Positions 1 to 10,313 are shown, numbered from the stretch's first letter. The stretch: DNA of 64,000 nt from Candidatus Coprousia avicola (GCA_018715125.1 DVMF01000084.1:1-64000); one strand, 5' to 3'. Translations and numbers: made by a program. Notes: generated from the sequence alone by a model not told the origin.

Positions 1-33
1 GCATCCGAGATACGACAAGGGAGGGAGCGCACC

Positions 34-624
34 GTGACGCAAGATGAGGCGCTCAGCGTGCTCGGGCTCAAGCCGGGCGCCACGCGCGATGAGATTCAGA
101 TCGCCTACCGTGAGCTTGCGCAGATGCTGCATCCCGACCGTTTTCCCGACAACGCCAAGCTCCGCGCCCGCGCTGAGGCGCAGATGCGCGCCGTCAACGA
201 GGCGCGGGACGTCCTTCTCAAGGGCGCGGGCCGCGGTCGGCCCGCATCGCGAGCGCGGGGCGGGGCCGGAGCAGGTGCCTCGCGCCCCCGTACGACGGCG
301 GACATCGCCTTTGAGGCCGAGGCGCGCGCGCATGCGGCGGAGACGGCCCGGCTCACCGTGGTCGGTCAGGCGCGCACCCTGCGCGAGCGGCGCCGGGGCA
401 TGGGCTCGCTCGCGGCGGTGGCGGGCGGCGTGATGCTCGTCACGTCGCGCATGCGCGGGACCGTCGGCACCCTCGTCTTTTCGGTCGCGTCCATGCTCGT
501 GGTGTGGGGGATCGTCGACGTCGTCATGCTCACCAACCAGATCAACGTGCTGGAGCGTCGCGCCCGCAACCTCCTGCGTCAGCGTGATGCCGCGGCCGAT
601 ATCGCCCGCCGCGCCCGCGCGTAG
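34..624 (+). CDS. J-domain (DnaJ-like) protein with C-terminal membrane segments
   Basis: A 196-residue protein with an N-terminal J domain at about residues 3-65, including the HPD motif (LHPDRFPDN) that in DnaJ-family proteins stimulates the ATPase of Hsp70/DnaK. A Gly/Arg/Ala-rich linker follows (about 66-95). Two hydrophobic stretches at roughly 125-140 and 146-168 should anchor it in the membrane, and the end is basic. The start is a GTG with an AAGGGAGGG site just upstream. The G/F-rich region, zinc-finger domain and substrate-binding domains of canonical DnaJ are absent, so it is not the housekeeping chaperone. It probably recruits DnaK to the inner membrane face, but the client is unknown. 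The J domain is certain; the role is inferred. Confidence 0.8.
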   Translation: MTQDEALSVLGLKPGATRDEIQIAYRELAQMLHPDRFPDNAKLRARAEAQMRAVNEARDVLLKGAGRGRPASRARGGAGAGASRPRTTADIAFEAEARAHAAETARLTVVGQARTLRERRRGMGSLAAVAGGVMLVTSRMRGTVGTLVFSVASMLVVWGIVDVVMLTNQINVLERRARNLLRQRDAAADIARRARA

Positions 625-767
625 GGAGTATCGCAGCCTGCCCCCCCGCGGCGGAGGGCGCCCGTCTTTTCCGCGGTGCCGGTGTCAGCCGTGCTAGAAT
701 GGCCCTGCTACTAGGCGGCGCCGCGCACCGGCGTCCCGCTCGCTGACGCCCGAGGAGGATGCGCAAC

Positions 768-1217
768 ATGGCTCATCAGCAGCACAATTCTGGCGCCGTG
801 TCGCCCGCGCTGGACGAGATGGTCTGCGACCTTATCGGCTATATGCTCGACGAGCTGGCCGAGGGGCGCGCCCCGGGTACGGCCGCCTGTGCCGAAGACG
901 CGGGCTCGGGGCGCATCGAGGCCGTGTTCACCGATGACGGCGAGGAGGCCTGCCTGGAGGCGGCGCAGGCGTTCATCGTGCAGAACGCGCGCGGCAACGC
1001 GGGGGAGCACCTGGCGGCCATCGATCGCTACGCCATCGCCTGCACCGGCGCGGTCGAGCTCGACGGCGCCTACCACGATGCGGTGCTCGTGAGCTTCTAC
1101 GAGCGGGCGCTGCCGGTGGGATATTCGGCGTATGTGCTCTACGAGAACCCCGGCGCAGGCGATGCCTTTGGATGGGCCGACCCCGAACCGGCGGGCGAGG
1201 AGCCCCCGCTCATCTAG
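768..1217 (+). CDS. hypothetical protein, 149 aa
   Basis: I do not recognise this family. A GAGGAGG site at 752-758 sits 9 bases before the ATG at 768, so that start is preferred over an in-frame ATG at 759 that abuts the site. The protein is acidic and soluble-looking, with no signal peptide or membrane segment. It is rich in Ala, Glu and Asp, and ends in a Pro/Glu-rich tail. A TAGAAT hexamer near 695-700 could be its -10 box. GC-rich third positions like those of its neighbours support real coding. It lies between the J-domain gene and typA, and is separated from typA by a 456-base gap, so it is probably its own transcription unit. Confidence 0.6.
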   Translation: MAHQQHNSGAVSPALDEMVCDLIGYMLDELAEGRAPGTAACAEDAGSGRIEAVFTDDGEEACLEAAQAFIVQNARGNAGEHLAAIDRYAIACTGAVELDGAYHDAVLVSFYERALPVGYSAYVLYENPGAGDAFGWADPEPAGEEPPLI

Positions 1218-1673
1218 GAGAACAAGCACGCGCCCGGCATCCGTGCCGTCGGCTTCCCAGAGCTTTCTAACAACATTCCATCTAACTTTCCATGATGGAA
1301 AGCTGCTGGAAAGATGATGGAAAGCTAGGCGAAGCGTCGGGCACGGCGTTGCGTCGAGGATGGTGCGCCGGATTCGGGGGACTGGGCTCGCGCGCGTGTG
1401 GAGTGCATTTGCGCTTACAGAACGAAAACAACCGCTGACCGGCACATCGTTTACTATTAGAACCGTTTGCGCTAAAGGGTTCGATACGGTCGACCTGCCA
1501 TTCTTTTCAGGCGCTGAAGGGTCCGGCGCGCAAATGATAGGGTACCGTTTGCGACCCGGATGGCCCGGCCCGCGCCCCTCCGCTGCGCCCGATTTCTGAG
1601 GCACGAAGCTGAGGGCGTAGCGGAGGGACGGAGCCCGGGCCGCTTGAGGATAGAACGAGGCAAGGAGCACTAC
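1218..1673. other. 456-base intergenic region before typA
   Basis: No gene of its own is supported. It holds a nested dyad at 1261-1326, listed separately, and then the leader of typA. Candidate promoter hexamers such as TACTAT at 1452-1457 lack a well-spaced -35 partner. The open frame that extends typA upstream to 1560 has no good ribosome binding site, and the conserved TypA N-terminus begins at 1674, so this stretch is taken as untranslated. Confidence 0.5.
1261..1326. repeat. nested inverted repeat with TGGAAAG motifs
   Basis: CTTTCCAT-G-ATGGAAAG at 1286-1302 is a perfect 8-bp dyad. It is followed by two more same-strand copies, CTGGAAAG at 1306-1313 and ATGGAAAG at 1317-1324. Outer pairs also match: TTCCATC (1276-1282) with GATGGAA (1316-1322), and AGCTTTC (1261-1267) with GAAAGCT (1320-1326). 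It could fold as a structured leader or terminator, or carry several sites for a DNA-binding protein. No U-tract follows, so a simple terminator is less likely. Confidence 0.6.
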
Positions 1674-3512
<1,839 letters not shown>

Positions 3513-3536
3513 CCAACCCGGACGGGAGGGCAGGGC

Positions 3537-4373
3537 ATGAGGATCACGGTGCTCGTGGAGAATGCCACGCCCTCCAGCCGCCTCGCGGCGCGCCATGGCC
3601 TCGCACTCTGGATCGAGGCCGCGGGGCGCCGCGTGCTGTTTGACGTGGGGCCTGACGGGAGCGCGCTCGCCAACGCGGCGGCGCTGGGGATCGACGTCGG
3701 GACGGCGGATGCGGCCGTGCTCTCCCACGGACATGCCGACCATGGCGGCGGCCTCGGCGCGTATCTGGCGGCGACGCACGCGGCATCGACTCCCCTGTAC
3801 GTGCGCCCGCATGCCTTTGACGAGCATCTCTCGGGTACGGTCGCGGCGCATCATGCCATCAGCCTCGACGCGGGCCTCGCTGCGAGCCCGCGCATCGTGA
3901 CAACGGGCGACCGCCACCAGATTGCCCCCGGCCTGACGCTGTTTGCGACCTCGTCGCGCGCCTATCCGGCCCCCGCCTCAAACAACCGGCTCTTTATGCG
4001 GGACGCCGCAACCGGCTCCCTCATTCTCGATGACTTTGCGCACGAGCAGAGCCTGCTGGTTGAGGAGGACGGGCGCCGGGTGCTCATCTCGGCGTGCTCG
4101 CATGCCGGCATCTTGAACATCATGACGGAGGCGGAGCGCATCGCCGCCGCGCCGCTCGACGCCGTGGTGGCGGGCTTCCATCTGACGGCGCCCTCGGCGG
4201 GGACCTCGGCAGACGCTCAAACGGTGACGGCGCTCGCCCGCGAGCTCGCACGGCGCCCCGCGCGCTACTACACGTTTCACTGCACGGGGCTCGACGCCTT
4301 TGCGCACCTGCGCGACGAGCTCGGGGAGCGGGTGCGCTACCTGGCGTGCGGCAGCTCGCTCACGTTGCCGTAG
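3537..4373 (+). CDS. MBL-fold metallohydrolase (MJ0301-like)
   Basis: A 278-residue metallo-beta-lactamase-fold protein. The metal-binding signature HGHADHGG is seen with H64, H66, D68 and H69, and further ligands are likely in the SACSHAGI and FHCTG segments. Length and the N-terminal VLVENATPSS-type opening fit the subfamily often labelled 7,8-dihydropterin-6-methyl-(ribofuranosyl)aminobenzene-phosphate synthase. That name comes from archaeal homologues and says little about the substrate here. It has no signal peptide, so it is cytoplasmic. A GGGAGG site precedes the ATG. It follows typA closely and converges on corA. Confidence 0.85.
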   Translation: MRITVLVENATPSSRLAARHGLALWIEAAGRRVLFDVGPDGSALANAAALGIDVGTADAAVLSHGHADHGGGLGAYLAATHAASTPLYVRPHAFDEHLSGTVAAHHAISLDAGLAASPRIVTTGDRHQIAPGLTLFATSSRAYPAPASNNRLFMRDAATGSLILDDFAHEQSLLVEEDGRRVLISACSHAGILNIMTEAERIAAAPLDAVVAGFHLTAPSAGTSADAQTVTALARELARRPARYYTFHCTGLDAFAHLRDELGERVRYLACGSSLTLP

Positions 4374-4402
4374 GGTTTTGCGGCGCGCGCCCTCGTTGGT
4401 GC

Positions 4403-5374
4403 CTAGTGCCAGAGCCCCTTGCGCTTAAAGACGTAGGCGCACACAAGACAGAGGACAACGGCGAGCACCAACGGGAACACCCAGGTGTTGAACAGGGGCG
4501 ACGCGGCAAAGGGCAAATCGACGTTCATGCCCCAGAAGCCAAAGATCATGTTAGGGATGGCCATCACGATGGTGAGGACCGTCAGCACCTTCATCACGAT
4601 GTTGAGGTTATTGGAGATGACACTCGCGTAGGCGTCCATGGTGCCGGAGAGAATGTTGGAATAGATGTTGCACATCTCCTGCGCCTGATGGACCTCGATC
4701 ATAACGTCGTCCATCAGATCCTGGTCGTCCTCGTACAGGGTGATGAGGTGGCCGTGCATGATCTTGTTGAGCGTGACCTCGGCGGATTTGAGCGACGTCG
4801 AGAAGTACACGAGCGACTTCTCGAGCGAGAGCATCTGCAGGAGCTCCTCGTTGCGCATGGAGCCGTACAGGCGCTGCTCGGTTTTGGTGGAGAGCGCGTC
4901 GATGCGGCGGAGCGCGATGAGGTAGCTCTGCGATACGCGCAGGAGCATCTGCAGCAAAAAGCGGGTGCGCAGGCGGGTGTTGAGGCCGCGGACGCGGCCT
5001 GCGGCCATGTCGGTCACGATGGGGTTGTCCTGCAGGCTGAGCGTGACGACGAGGTTTTTCGCCGGTAGGGAGAAAAACGAGATGGGCATCGTGGTGTACT
5101 GCAGCATCGCCGGGTCCTGCATATCCTCGGCGTCTTCGGCGCAGGGGTAGTCGACGATGATGAGGGCCTGGTTGACGTCGTCGTCGTAGTCGATGTGCGA
5201 GGTCTCCTCCTCGTCGAGGGCGGAGCGGACGAACTCCGGCAGCACGCCGATTTCTTGCTCGAGCCATGCGCTCTCCTCGGGTGTGGGGGAGACCACGTTG
5301 ATCCAAGCGCCGGCCTCTGGCGTGTCGACGGTGACGAGTGCGCCGTTTATGTCGGTCATGTAGCAGGTGATCAT
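4403..5374 (-). CDS. corA: CorA-family divalent cation (magnesium) channel
   Basis: A 323-residue CorA family member that forms a pentameric Mg2+ (or Co2+/Ni2+) channel. It has a long acidic cytoplasmic N-terminal domain and two C-terminal membrane helices. The signature GMN is at residues 282-284, in FGFWGMNVDLPF, at the end of the first helix. The ATG at 5374 has a GAGGAGG site 7 bases upstream on the minus strand. The gene converges on the MBL hydrolase gene and diverges from the HTH gene at 5543. CorA homologues can also export, so transport direction and ion are inferred. Confidence 0.93.
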   Translation of the reverse strand: MITCYMTDINGALVTVDTPEAGAWINVVSPTPEESAWLEQEIGVLPEFVRSALDEEETSHIDYDDDVNQALIIVDYPCAEDAEDMQDPAMLQYTTMPISFFSLPAKNLVVTLSLQDNPIVTDMAAGRVRGLNTRLRTRFLLQMLLRVSQSYLIALRRIDALSTKTEQRLYGSMRNEELLQMLSLEKSLVYFSTSLKSAEVTLNKIMHGHLITLYEDDQDLMDDVMIEVHQAQEMCNIYSNILSGTMDAYASVISNNLNIVMKVLTVLTIVMAIPNMIFGFWGMNVDLPFAASPLFNTWVFPLVLAVVLCLVCAYVFKRKGLWH

Positions 5375-5542
5375 ACGTACCTCCTCGCGGACGAGCGCCC
5401 GGACGGGCGGCGGGTGTTGGCGTGTGCGCGCCGGGACCCCCGGCGGCAGCGCCGTTGACGATACCGCATGCGTGCACGGCGCACGTCATCTTCTCGTAAA
5501 CTGCAAACACCCCTTACTGAATCTTTACTACAAGGGGGTACG

Positions 5543-5992
5543 ATGCCAGAAGCATGCAATAAACGCGGGCGACCCGGAATGACTCTCGCGTTTCGATACG
5601 GGAGTGATGGCATGGCAGAGGGCAAGCGAACAACCTACAACCAGGCGACGCGCCTGCGCGCCGTCGAGGCGCTCGAAGAGGGGATTAGCCAGCGGGCGCT
5701 CGCAGCACAGCTGGGCATACCGGCGGCGACGGCGCGCCAGTGGGCGCGCGCCTTTGCGGCCGGCGGGCGCGATGCCGTGCTCAACGGCGGCTCGACGCAC
5801 CGGTCCTACGACCTCGATACCAAGATCGCCTGTGCGCGCGACCGCGTGGAAAAGGGCAGGTCCGTGCGCGAGGTGATGATCGCCTACGGCGTGACGAGCG
5901 AGTCCTCCGTCAAGATGTGGTGCCGCAAGTACCGCGCCGACGGCGTAAAGGGGCTCGTCAGCAAGCCGCGCGGCCGCAAGCCGCAGGCGTGA
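5543..5992 (+). CDS. two-HTH transposase-OrfA-like DNA-binding protein, orphan
   Basis: A 149-residue protein with two helix-turn-helix units of the IS3 OrfA/InsE type. One is at about residues 48-70 (ISQRALAAQLGIPAATARQW) and one at about 105-130 (SVREVMIAYGVTSESSVKMW), and the tail is basic (KPRGRKP). The ATG at 5543 has an AAGGGGG site; an internal ATG at 5612 is possible, while the longer frame from 5468 would overlap the divergent corA promoter region. No OrfB/DDE transposase gene follows and no IS ends are visible. It is therefore either a relic of an insertion sequence or a domesticated regulator. Its codon usage matches the neighbours. Confidence 0.7.
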   Translation: MPEACNKRGRPGMTLAFRYGSDGMAEGKRTTYNQATRLRAVEALEEGISQRALAAQLGIPAATARQWARAFAAGGRDAVLNGGSTHRSYDLDTKIACARDRVEKGRSVREVMIAYGVTSESSVKMWCRKYRADGVKGLVSKPRGRKPQA

Positions 5993-6025
5993 GCAAAAAG
6001 CGGCGAGAGGCATCCGGGGCGCTTG

Positions 6026-6112
6026 GTAAATGACTCTATGACGATAGCAATTTACGCATAATCTCTGTTGCCCGCGCCATGGCAAACGCCCCCTCTGAGC
6101 GCGTGCTATGAT
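6026..6112 (+). promoter_or_regulatory. AT-rich dyad and extended -10 promoter before fprA
   Basis: GTAAAT (6026-6031) pairs with ATTTAC (6050-6055), with CTAT/ATAG pairing inside, which makes an AT-rich dyad in a GC-rich setting. Downstream, TGC-TATGAT at 6104-6112 is a good extended -10 element (TGn plus TATGAT); the -35 is poor. It would start transcription about 65 bases before the fprA ATG. The dyad may be an operator, or the stem of a weak terminator for the HTH gene. Confidence 0.5.
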
Positions 6113-6181
6113 GGAGCGCGAACCGCAAAGCATGGCTCCCATAGGCGGCGCCGCCGCCTGCGGCGGCAGAAAGGACGCGTT

Positions 6182-7366
6182 ATGCTCAACGCAATCGAGA
6201 TTTCCCCCAAGATCTGGTGGGTCGGCGGCATCGACTGGAACGAGCGCTCGTTCCACGGTTACACCACCGAGCAGGGCATCACCTATAACGCCTACCTCAT
6301 CATGGACGAGACCGTCACGCTCATCGACACGGCGAAGGCGACGTTTACCGACGAGTTTGTCCAGCGCATCAGCCAGGTTGTCGATCCGGCCAAGATCGAG
6401 CTCGTGGTGACGAACCACGTCGAGATGGATCACTCCGGCAGCCTGCCCAAGATCCACGAGCTCGCGCCCAACGCGCGCATCGTCGCCTCGGCCCCGGCCG
6501 GCGTGAACGAGATTCGTGCCCACTACGGCATCGAGGTCGAGGGCGTCAAGACCGGCGACTCCATCTCTATCGGCGCGCGCACGCTCCACTTCGTGCAGAC
6601 GCCGATGGTCCACTGGCCGGACAACATGGTCACCTGGTGCCCGGAGGACGGCATCCTCTTCTCCAACGACGCGTTTGGGCAGCACTACGCCACCACCAAG
6701 CGCTTCGATGACGAGTGCGACCTCTGCGAGGTTATGAAGCAGGCCAAGAAGTACTACGCCAACATCGTGTGGCCCTACGGCGCCCAGGCGCAGAAGGCCA
6801 TGGCGGCGCTCGGCGGGCTCGACATCAAGATGATCGCCCCGTCGCACGGTGTGATCTGGCGCAGCCACATCGCCCAGATCCTCGAGAAGTACCAGGCGTG
6901 GAGCACCTATCAGACCGAGGAGAAGGCCGTGGTGGTCTTCGACTCCATGTGGCATTCCACCGAGGCCATGGCGCGCGAGATCACCGACGCCTTCATCCGC
7001 GAGGGCGTGCCCGCCAAGCTCATCGACGTCAAGCACACGCACATCTCCGATATCATGCTCGAGCTGTGCGACGCGCGCTACGTGGCCTGCGGCTCTCCGA
7101 CCCTGAACTCCAACATGATGCCCACCATGGCGAGCTTCCTCACCTATATGCGCGGCCTCTCGCCTAACAACAGCCAGCGCACGGGCATCGCCTTTGGCAG
7201 CTACGGCTGGGCGCCGCTCGGCCCCAAGCAGGTCTTTACCGAGATGGAGAACATGAAGTTCCAGATGGCGAGCCCTGTGATCGCCCAGCAGTGGATCCCC
7301 TCCGAGGAGAACCTCGCGGCGCTGCAGGAAACGGTGGTCAAGGCCATCGAGGACGCGCGCGCCTAA
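6182..7366 (+). CDS. fprA: flavodiiron protein (A-type flavoprotein), O2/NO reductase
   Basis: A 394-residue flavodiiron protein, the usual length for class A. The N-terminal MBL-like domain carries the diiron ligands H79, E81, D83 and H84 in NHVEMDHSG, with later histidines in QTPMVHWPD and APSHGVIW. From about residue 250 a flavodoxin domain (VVVFDSMWHSTEAMA) binds FMN. These enzymes reduce O2 to water or NO to N2O in the cytoplasm, protecting anaerobes; electrons usually come from rubredoxin or a ferredoxin. No rubredoxin gene is adjacent. The ATG at 6182 follows AAAGGA. The longer frame from 6068 would include the promoter and is rejected. A strong terminator follows. Confidence 0.95.
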   Translation: MLNAIEISPKIWWVGGIDWNERSFHGYTTEQGITYNAYLIMDETVTLIDTAKATFTDEFVQRISQVVDPAKIELVVTNHVEMDHSGSLPKIHELAPNARIVASAPAGVNEIRAHYGIEVEGVKTGDSISIGARTLHFVQTPMVHWPDNMVTWCPEDGILFSNDAFGQHYATTKRFDDECDLCEVMKQAKKYYANIVWPYGAQAQKAMAALGGLDIKMIAPSHGVIWRSHIAQILEKYQAWSTYQTEEKAVVVFDSMWHSTEAMAREITDAFIREGVPAKLIDVKHTHISDIMLELCDARYVACGSPTLNSNMMPTMASFLTYMRGLSPNNSQRTGIAFGSYGWAPLGPKQVFTEMENMKFQMASPVIAQQWIPSEENLAALQETVVKAIEDARA

Positions 7367-7390
7367 CGCGCCCGCGCGCATCACGTTACG

Positions 7391-7422
7391 AAACGGGGTG
7401 GCCCAGGCTGCCCCGTTTTGCG
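7391..7422 (+). terminator. rho-independent terminator after fprA
   Basis: AAACGGGG at 7391-7398 pairs with CCCCGTTT at 7411-7418. Inner G/C and wobble pairs extend the stem around a very short CA loop. TTTTG follows, with further T's nearby. It lies 24 bases past the fprA stop. Confidence 0.8.
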
Positions 7423-7492
7423 TTTTCTACAATGAAGGGCGAGCTTTGAGGACCGGTGCGCCCCGCGCCGCCATGCGAAAGGAAGGCCAGCC

Positions 7493-8692
7493 ATGATCAA
7501 CGAGCAGATGTATGCCTTTGGGGCGGAGAGTTCCAAGATCCGCGAGATCTTTTCGTACGCGTGCGCGCGCAAGGAGGAGATCGGCGCCGAGAACGTCTTC
7601 GACTTCAGCTTGGGCAACCCGAGCATCCCCGCACCGGCGGCCGTGCAGGAGAGCATAGCCCGCTCGCTCGCCGAGGTACCCGCCGCCGAGCTCCACGGTT
7701 ACACGCCCGCGCCCGGTATGCCGGCGGCTCGCGCCGCCGTGGCCTCGTCGCTCAACCGCCGCTTTGGGACGACCTATACCGCCTCGGACGTCTTTATGAC
7801 CGTAGGCGCGGCGGCCTCGGTCTCCATCGCGCTGCACGCGGCGGTGTGCCCGGGCGAGGAGGTCATCGTCATCGCCCCGTACTTCCCCGAATACCGGGTG
7901 TGGATAGAGACGGCGGGTGCTGTCTGCGTCGAGGTTCCGGCGGATCCGGAGAGCTTTCAAGTGGTGCCCGGTGCGGTTGCGGCGGCCATCACGCCCCGCA
8001 CGGCCGCCGTCATCATCAACGCGCCCAACAATCCCACCGGGGCCATCTACCCGCGCGAGACGCTCTCCGAGCTCGCCGAGGTGCTGGAGGAGGTCAACGC
8101 GGCGCGCGAGCAGGAGCTCGGCCATCCGCAGCCCGTCGTGCTCATCTCCGACGAGCCGTATCGCGAGATCACCTACGGCGCCGAGGTGCCCTGGGTGCCG
8201 GCGCTCTACGAGCACACGGTGGTGTGCTACTCCTACAGCAAGTCGCTGTCGCTTCCGGGCGAGCGCGTGGGCTGGGTGCTCGTGCCGCAGGTGAGCGAGG
8301 GCGCGCACCGCATGATGGCCGCCGTGGCGGGTGCGGCGCGGGCGCTCGGGTTTGTGTGCGCGCCGGCGCTCTTCCAGCGCGTCGTGATCGACTGCGTGGA
8401 CACGCCCACCGATGTGGCGGCCTATGCGCGCAACCGCGAGCTGCTCACCGATGCGCTGCGCGCGTACGGCTACACCTTTGTGGAGCCCGATGGCGCCTTC
8501 TACCTGTGGGTGCGTGCGCTCGAGCCCGACGCGGAGGCCTTCTGCGAGCGCGCCCGCGGCTTTGAACTGCTGCCGGTGCCGAGCGACAGCTTCGGCGTGC
8601 CCGGCTGGGTGCGCGTGGGCTACTGCGTTGCGCCCGAGACCATCGAGCGGTCGCTTCCGGCTTGGCAGGCCCTGGCAAAGAGCTACCGCTAG
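7493..8692 (+). CDS. PLP-dependent class I/II aminotransferase
   Basis: A 399-residue fold-type I aminotransferase. Family marks include NAPNNPTGAIYPRE, the DEPYREITY segment and the Schiff-base lysine K250 in SYSKSLSLPGERVGW. It transfers an amino group between an amino acid and a 2-oxo acid using pyridoxal phosphate. The sequence resembles the aspartate/aromatic aminotransferase (AspB/AAT) group, but substrate cannot be read from motifs alone. The ATG is preceded by GAAAGGAAGG. It stands alone between two hairpins, so is probably monocistronic. Confidence 0.88.
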   Translation: MINEQMYAFGAESSKIREIFSYACARKEEIGAENVFDFSLGNPSIPAPAAVQESIARSLAEVPAAELHGYTPAPGMPAARAAVASSLNRRFGTTYTASDVFMTVGAAASVSIALHAAVCPGEEVIVIAPYFPEYRVWIETAGAVCVEVPADPESFQVVPGAVAAAITPRTAAVIINAPNNPTGAIYPRETLSELAEVLEEVNAAREQELGHPQPVVLISDEPYREITYGAEVPWVPALYEHTVVCYSYSKSLSLPGERVGWVLVPQVSEGAHRMMAAVAGAARALGFVCAPALFQRVVIDCVDTPTDVAAYARNRELLTDALRAYGYTFVEPDGAFYLWVRALEPDAEAFCERARGFELLPVPSDSFGVPGWVRVGYCVAPETIERSLPAWQALAKSYR

Positions 8693-8699
8693 GGCGCGG

Positions 8700-8724
8700 C
8701 CGCGCGCCCACCCCGGGCGCGCGG
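8700..8724 (+). terminator. GC-rich hairpin after aminotransferase gene
   Basis: A perfect 10-bp stem, CCGCGCGCCC (8700-8709) with GGGCGCGCGG (8715-8724), and a 5-base loop, 8 bases past the stop codon. There is no U-tract, so it is at best a weak intrinsic terminator or an mRNA 3'-end stabiliser. Confidence 0.5.
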
Positions 8725-8833
8725 CGGCAGCGCAGGCATGCGCCTTCGCGCGAGCGGCCTTCGCGCGGCGCGTTCGTGAGACAATAGGCCCATGCCGTCC
8801 GGCTGTTCTCATCCGTTGGGGAGGTGGGCACCC

Positions 8834-9628
8834 GTGCCCTATACCATTGCCGCCGATATCCACACCCATACGCTGGCGTCGCGCCACGCGTACTCGACCA
8901 TTGCCGAGAACGTCGCCGCCGCCCGCGCCGCCGGGCTCGAGCTTCTGGGCTCGGCCGATCACTTCAGCGTGATGCTCTACCCCGAGCAGCACATCCGCAA
9001 CTTCCAGTTCTTCTTAAACCAGGGCATCTGGCCGCGCGTGTGGGATGGCGTCATGCTGCTGCGCGGCGCCGAGGTCGATATCGTCTCGCTCGAGGGCGGC
9101 CTCTTTGCCGAGGATATCGCCTGCCCCGAGAGCATCGTCGGCCACGCGTACCGGGCGGACAAGAGCCTGTTCGAGCGGGTTGTGGGCGACCTCGATTACC
9201 TCATCGCGAGCGTGCACAACGGCTCCTTCGCCGACGGCGCGACCGTCGCCCAGACCACGTGCATGTATACCGCCGTGCTCGAGCGCCCCGACGTGCTGGT
9301 GCTCGGCCACGCGGGGCGCTCCGGCGTGCCGTTTGACGTCGACGAGGTTCTCAGCTGCGCCCGCGCGCACCATAAGCTCATCGAGATCAACAACCACAGC
9401 CTCGAGAGCCGCCGGCATCACGGGGCGTGCCGCGCCATCGCCGAGCGCGCCGCCGAGCTGGGCGTGGGCATCGTAGTGTCGAGCGATGCGCACATCGCGC
9501 CCGCCATCGGGCAGTTCTCTCACGCCGAGCGCCTGCTCGAGGAGATCCACTTCCCCGAGGAGCTCATCATGAACCGCAGCCGCGAGGCGCTCGTGGGCGC
9601 GCTCGCCGCAGCCGGCTTCGAGCTCTAG
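8834..9628 (+). CDS. PHP-domain metal-dependent phosphatase (YcdX-like)
   Basis: A 264-residue PHP superfamily hydrolase. The first metal motif is DIHTHT (H10 and H12 from the chosen start), then GSADH, a conserved Glu in GAEVD, VGHAYR, SVHNG, GHAGR and the final SSDAH. These fit a tri-metal site that cleaves phosphoesters; the YcdX-like branch is the best match and the natural substrate is unknown. I chose GTG at 8834 because GGGGAGG lies at 8818-8824 with ideal spacing. The in-frame ATG at 8792 would sit almost on the transcription start predicted from a GACAAT box near 8780. Confidence 0.85.
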   Translation: MPYTIAADIHTHTLASRHAYSTIAENVAAARAAGLELLGSADHFSVMLYPEQHIRNFQFFLNQGIWPRVWDGVMLLRGAEVDIVSLEGGLFAEDIACPESIVGHAYRADKSLFERVVGDLDYLIASVHNGSFADGATVAQTTCMYTAVLERPDVLVLGHAGRSGVPFDVDEVLSCARAHHKLIEINNHSLESRRHHGACRAIAERAAELGVGIVVSSDAHIAPAIGQFSHAERLLEEIHFPEELIMNRSREALVGALAAAGFEL

Positions 9629-9710
9629 CACGGTTTGCACACGCCCCATCCCGTCATCCGTCTGCGCAGCCCTGGCCCCGGCGCCCGGCTGCCTTAAAGA
9701 AAGGACCCCC

Positions 9711-10313
9711 ATGCTCAAGCGCACGTTTGAAGAGGACCTAGAGCGCGCCGTCGCCTTCCACGGGCACCTGTGTGGTGGCCAGGTCATCGGCACGCGCATG
9801 GCGCGCCTCGCGCTCACCTATTTTGGTATCGACGATGCGGACACCTACCGCGACCTCGTGGCCTTTGTGGAGTGCGACCGGTGCCTTGCCGACGCCGTCA
9901 CCGTGGTGGCCAACTGCCACATTGGCCGCCGCCGCCTCAAATGGTACGACTACGGCATCATGTCCGCGAGCTTCTACGATATGGCCTCGGGGCGCGCTAT
10001 CCGCATCTCGCAGCGCACGGACGCCCCGCATTGCGGTCACGGGACGGACCCGGTGGCGTTTTTTGCCGTGATCCCCGACGCGACGCTCTTTCACGTGCAC
10101 GAGGTGGAGCTGCCCGACCTCGCCCCGGAGGACTTGCCGAGCGGCTCGCGCAAGACGCTCGTGTGCGACGGATGCGGCGAGCGCGTGCACGACGGGCGTG
10201 CCATCGAGCGCGATGGCCACGTGTACTGCCGGCGGTGTGCGGGAGAGCACGTGTACTACGTCGAGGGACGCGAGCTCGCGCCGGAGGAGTACGCGGCGGG
10301 CGCCTCGGCATAA
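9711..10313 (+). CDS. FmdE-family protein with C-terminal zinc-ribbon
   Basis: A 200-residue protein. Residues 1 to about 150 match the FmdE domain (opening AVAFHGHLCGGQVIGTRMA, with H17, H19 and C21 as likely metal or cofactor ligands, then ECDRCLADAV). The last 50 residues form a treble-clef-like zinc site (CDGCGERVHDG ... YCRRC). FmdE was named from a formylmethanofuran dehydrogenase operon of methanogens, but it is widespread in anaerobes without that enzyme, and its biochemical role is unsettled. None of the fmd/fwd structural genes are in the window. An AAAGGA site precedes the ATG. Confidence 0.85.
   Translation: MLKRTFEEDLERAVAFHGHLCGGQVIGTRMARLALTYFGIDDADTYRDLVAFVECDRCLADAVTVVANCHIGRRRLKWYDYGIMSASFYDMASGRAIRISQRTDAPHCGHGTDPVAFFAVIPDATLFHVHEVELPDLAPEDLPSGSRKTLVCDGCGERVHDGRAIERDGHVYCRRCAGEHVYYVEGRELAPEEYAAGASA

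Noticed and set aside
5528-7384. 618-residue minus-strand open frame
   Set aside because: Antisense to the HTH gene and fprA, both of which have strong motifs on the plus strand. No ribosome binding site or conserved motif.
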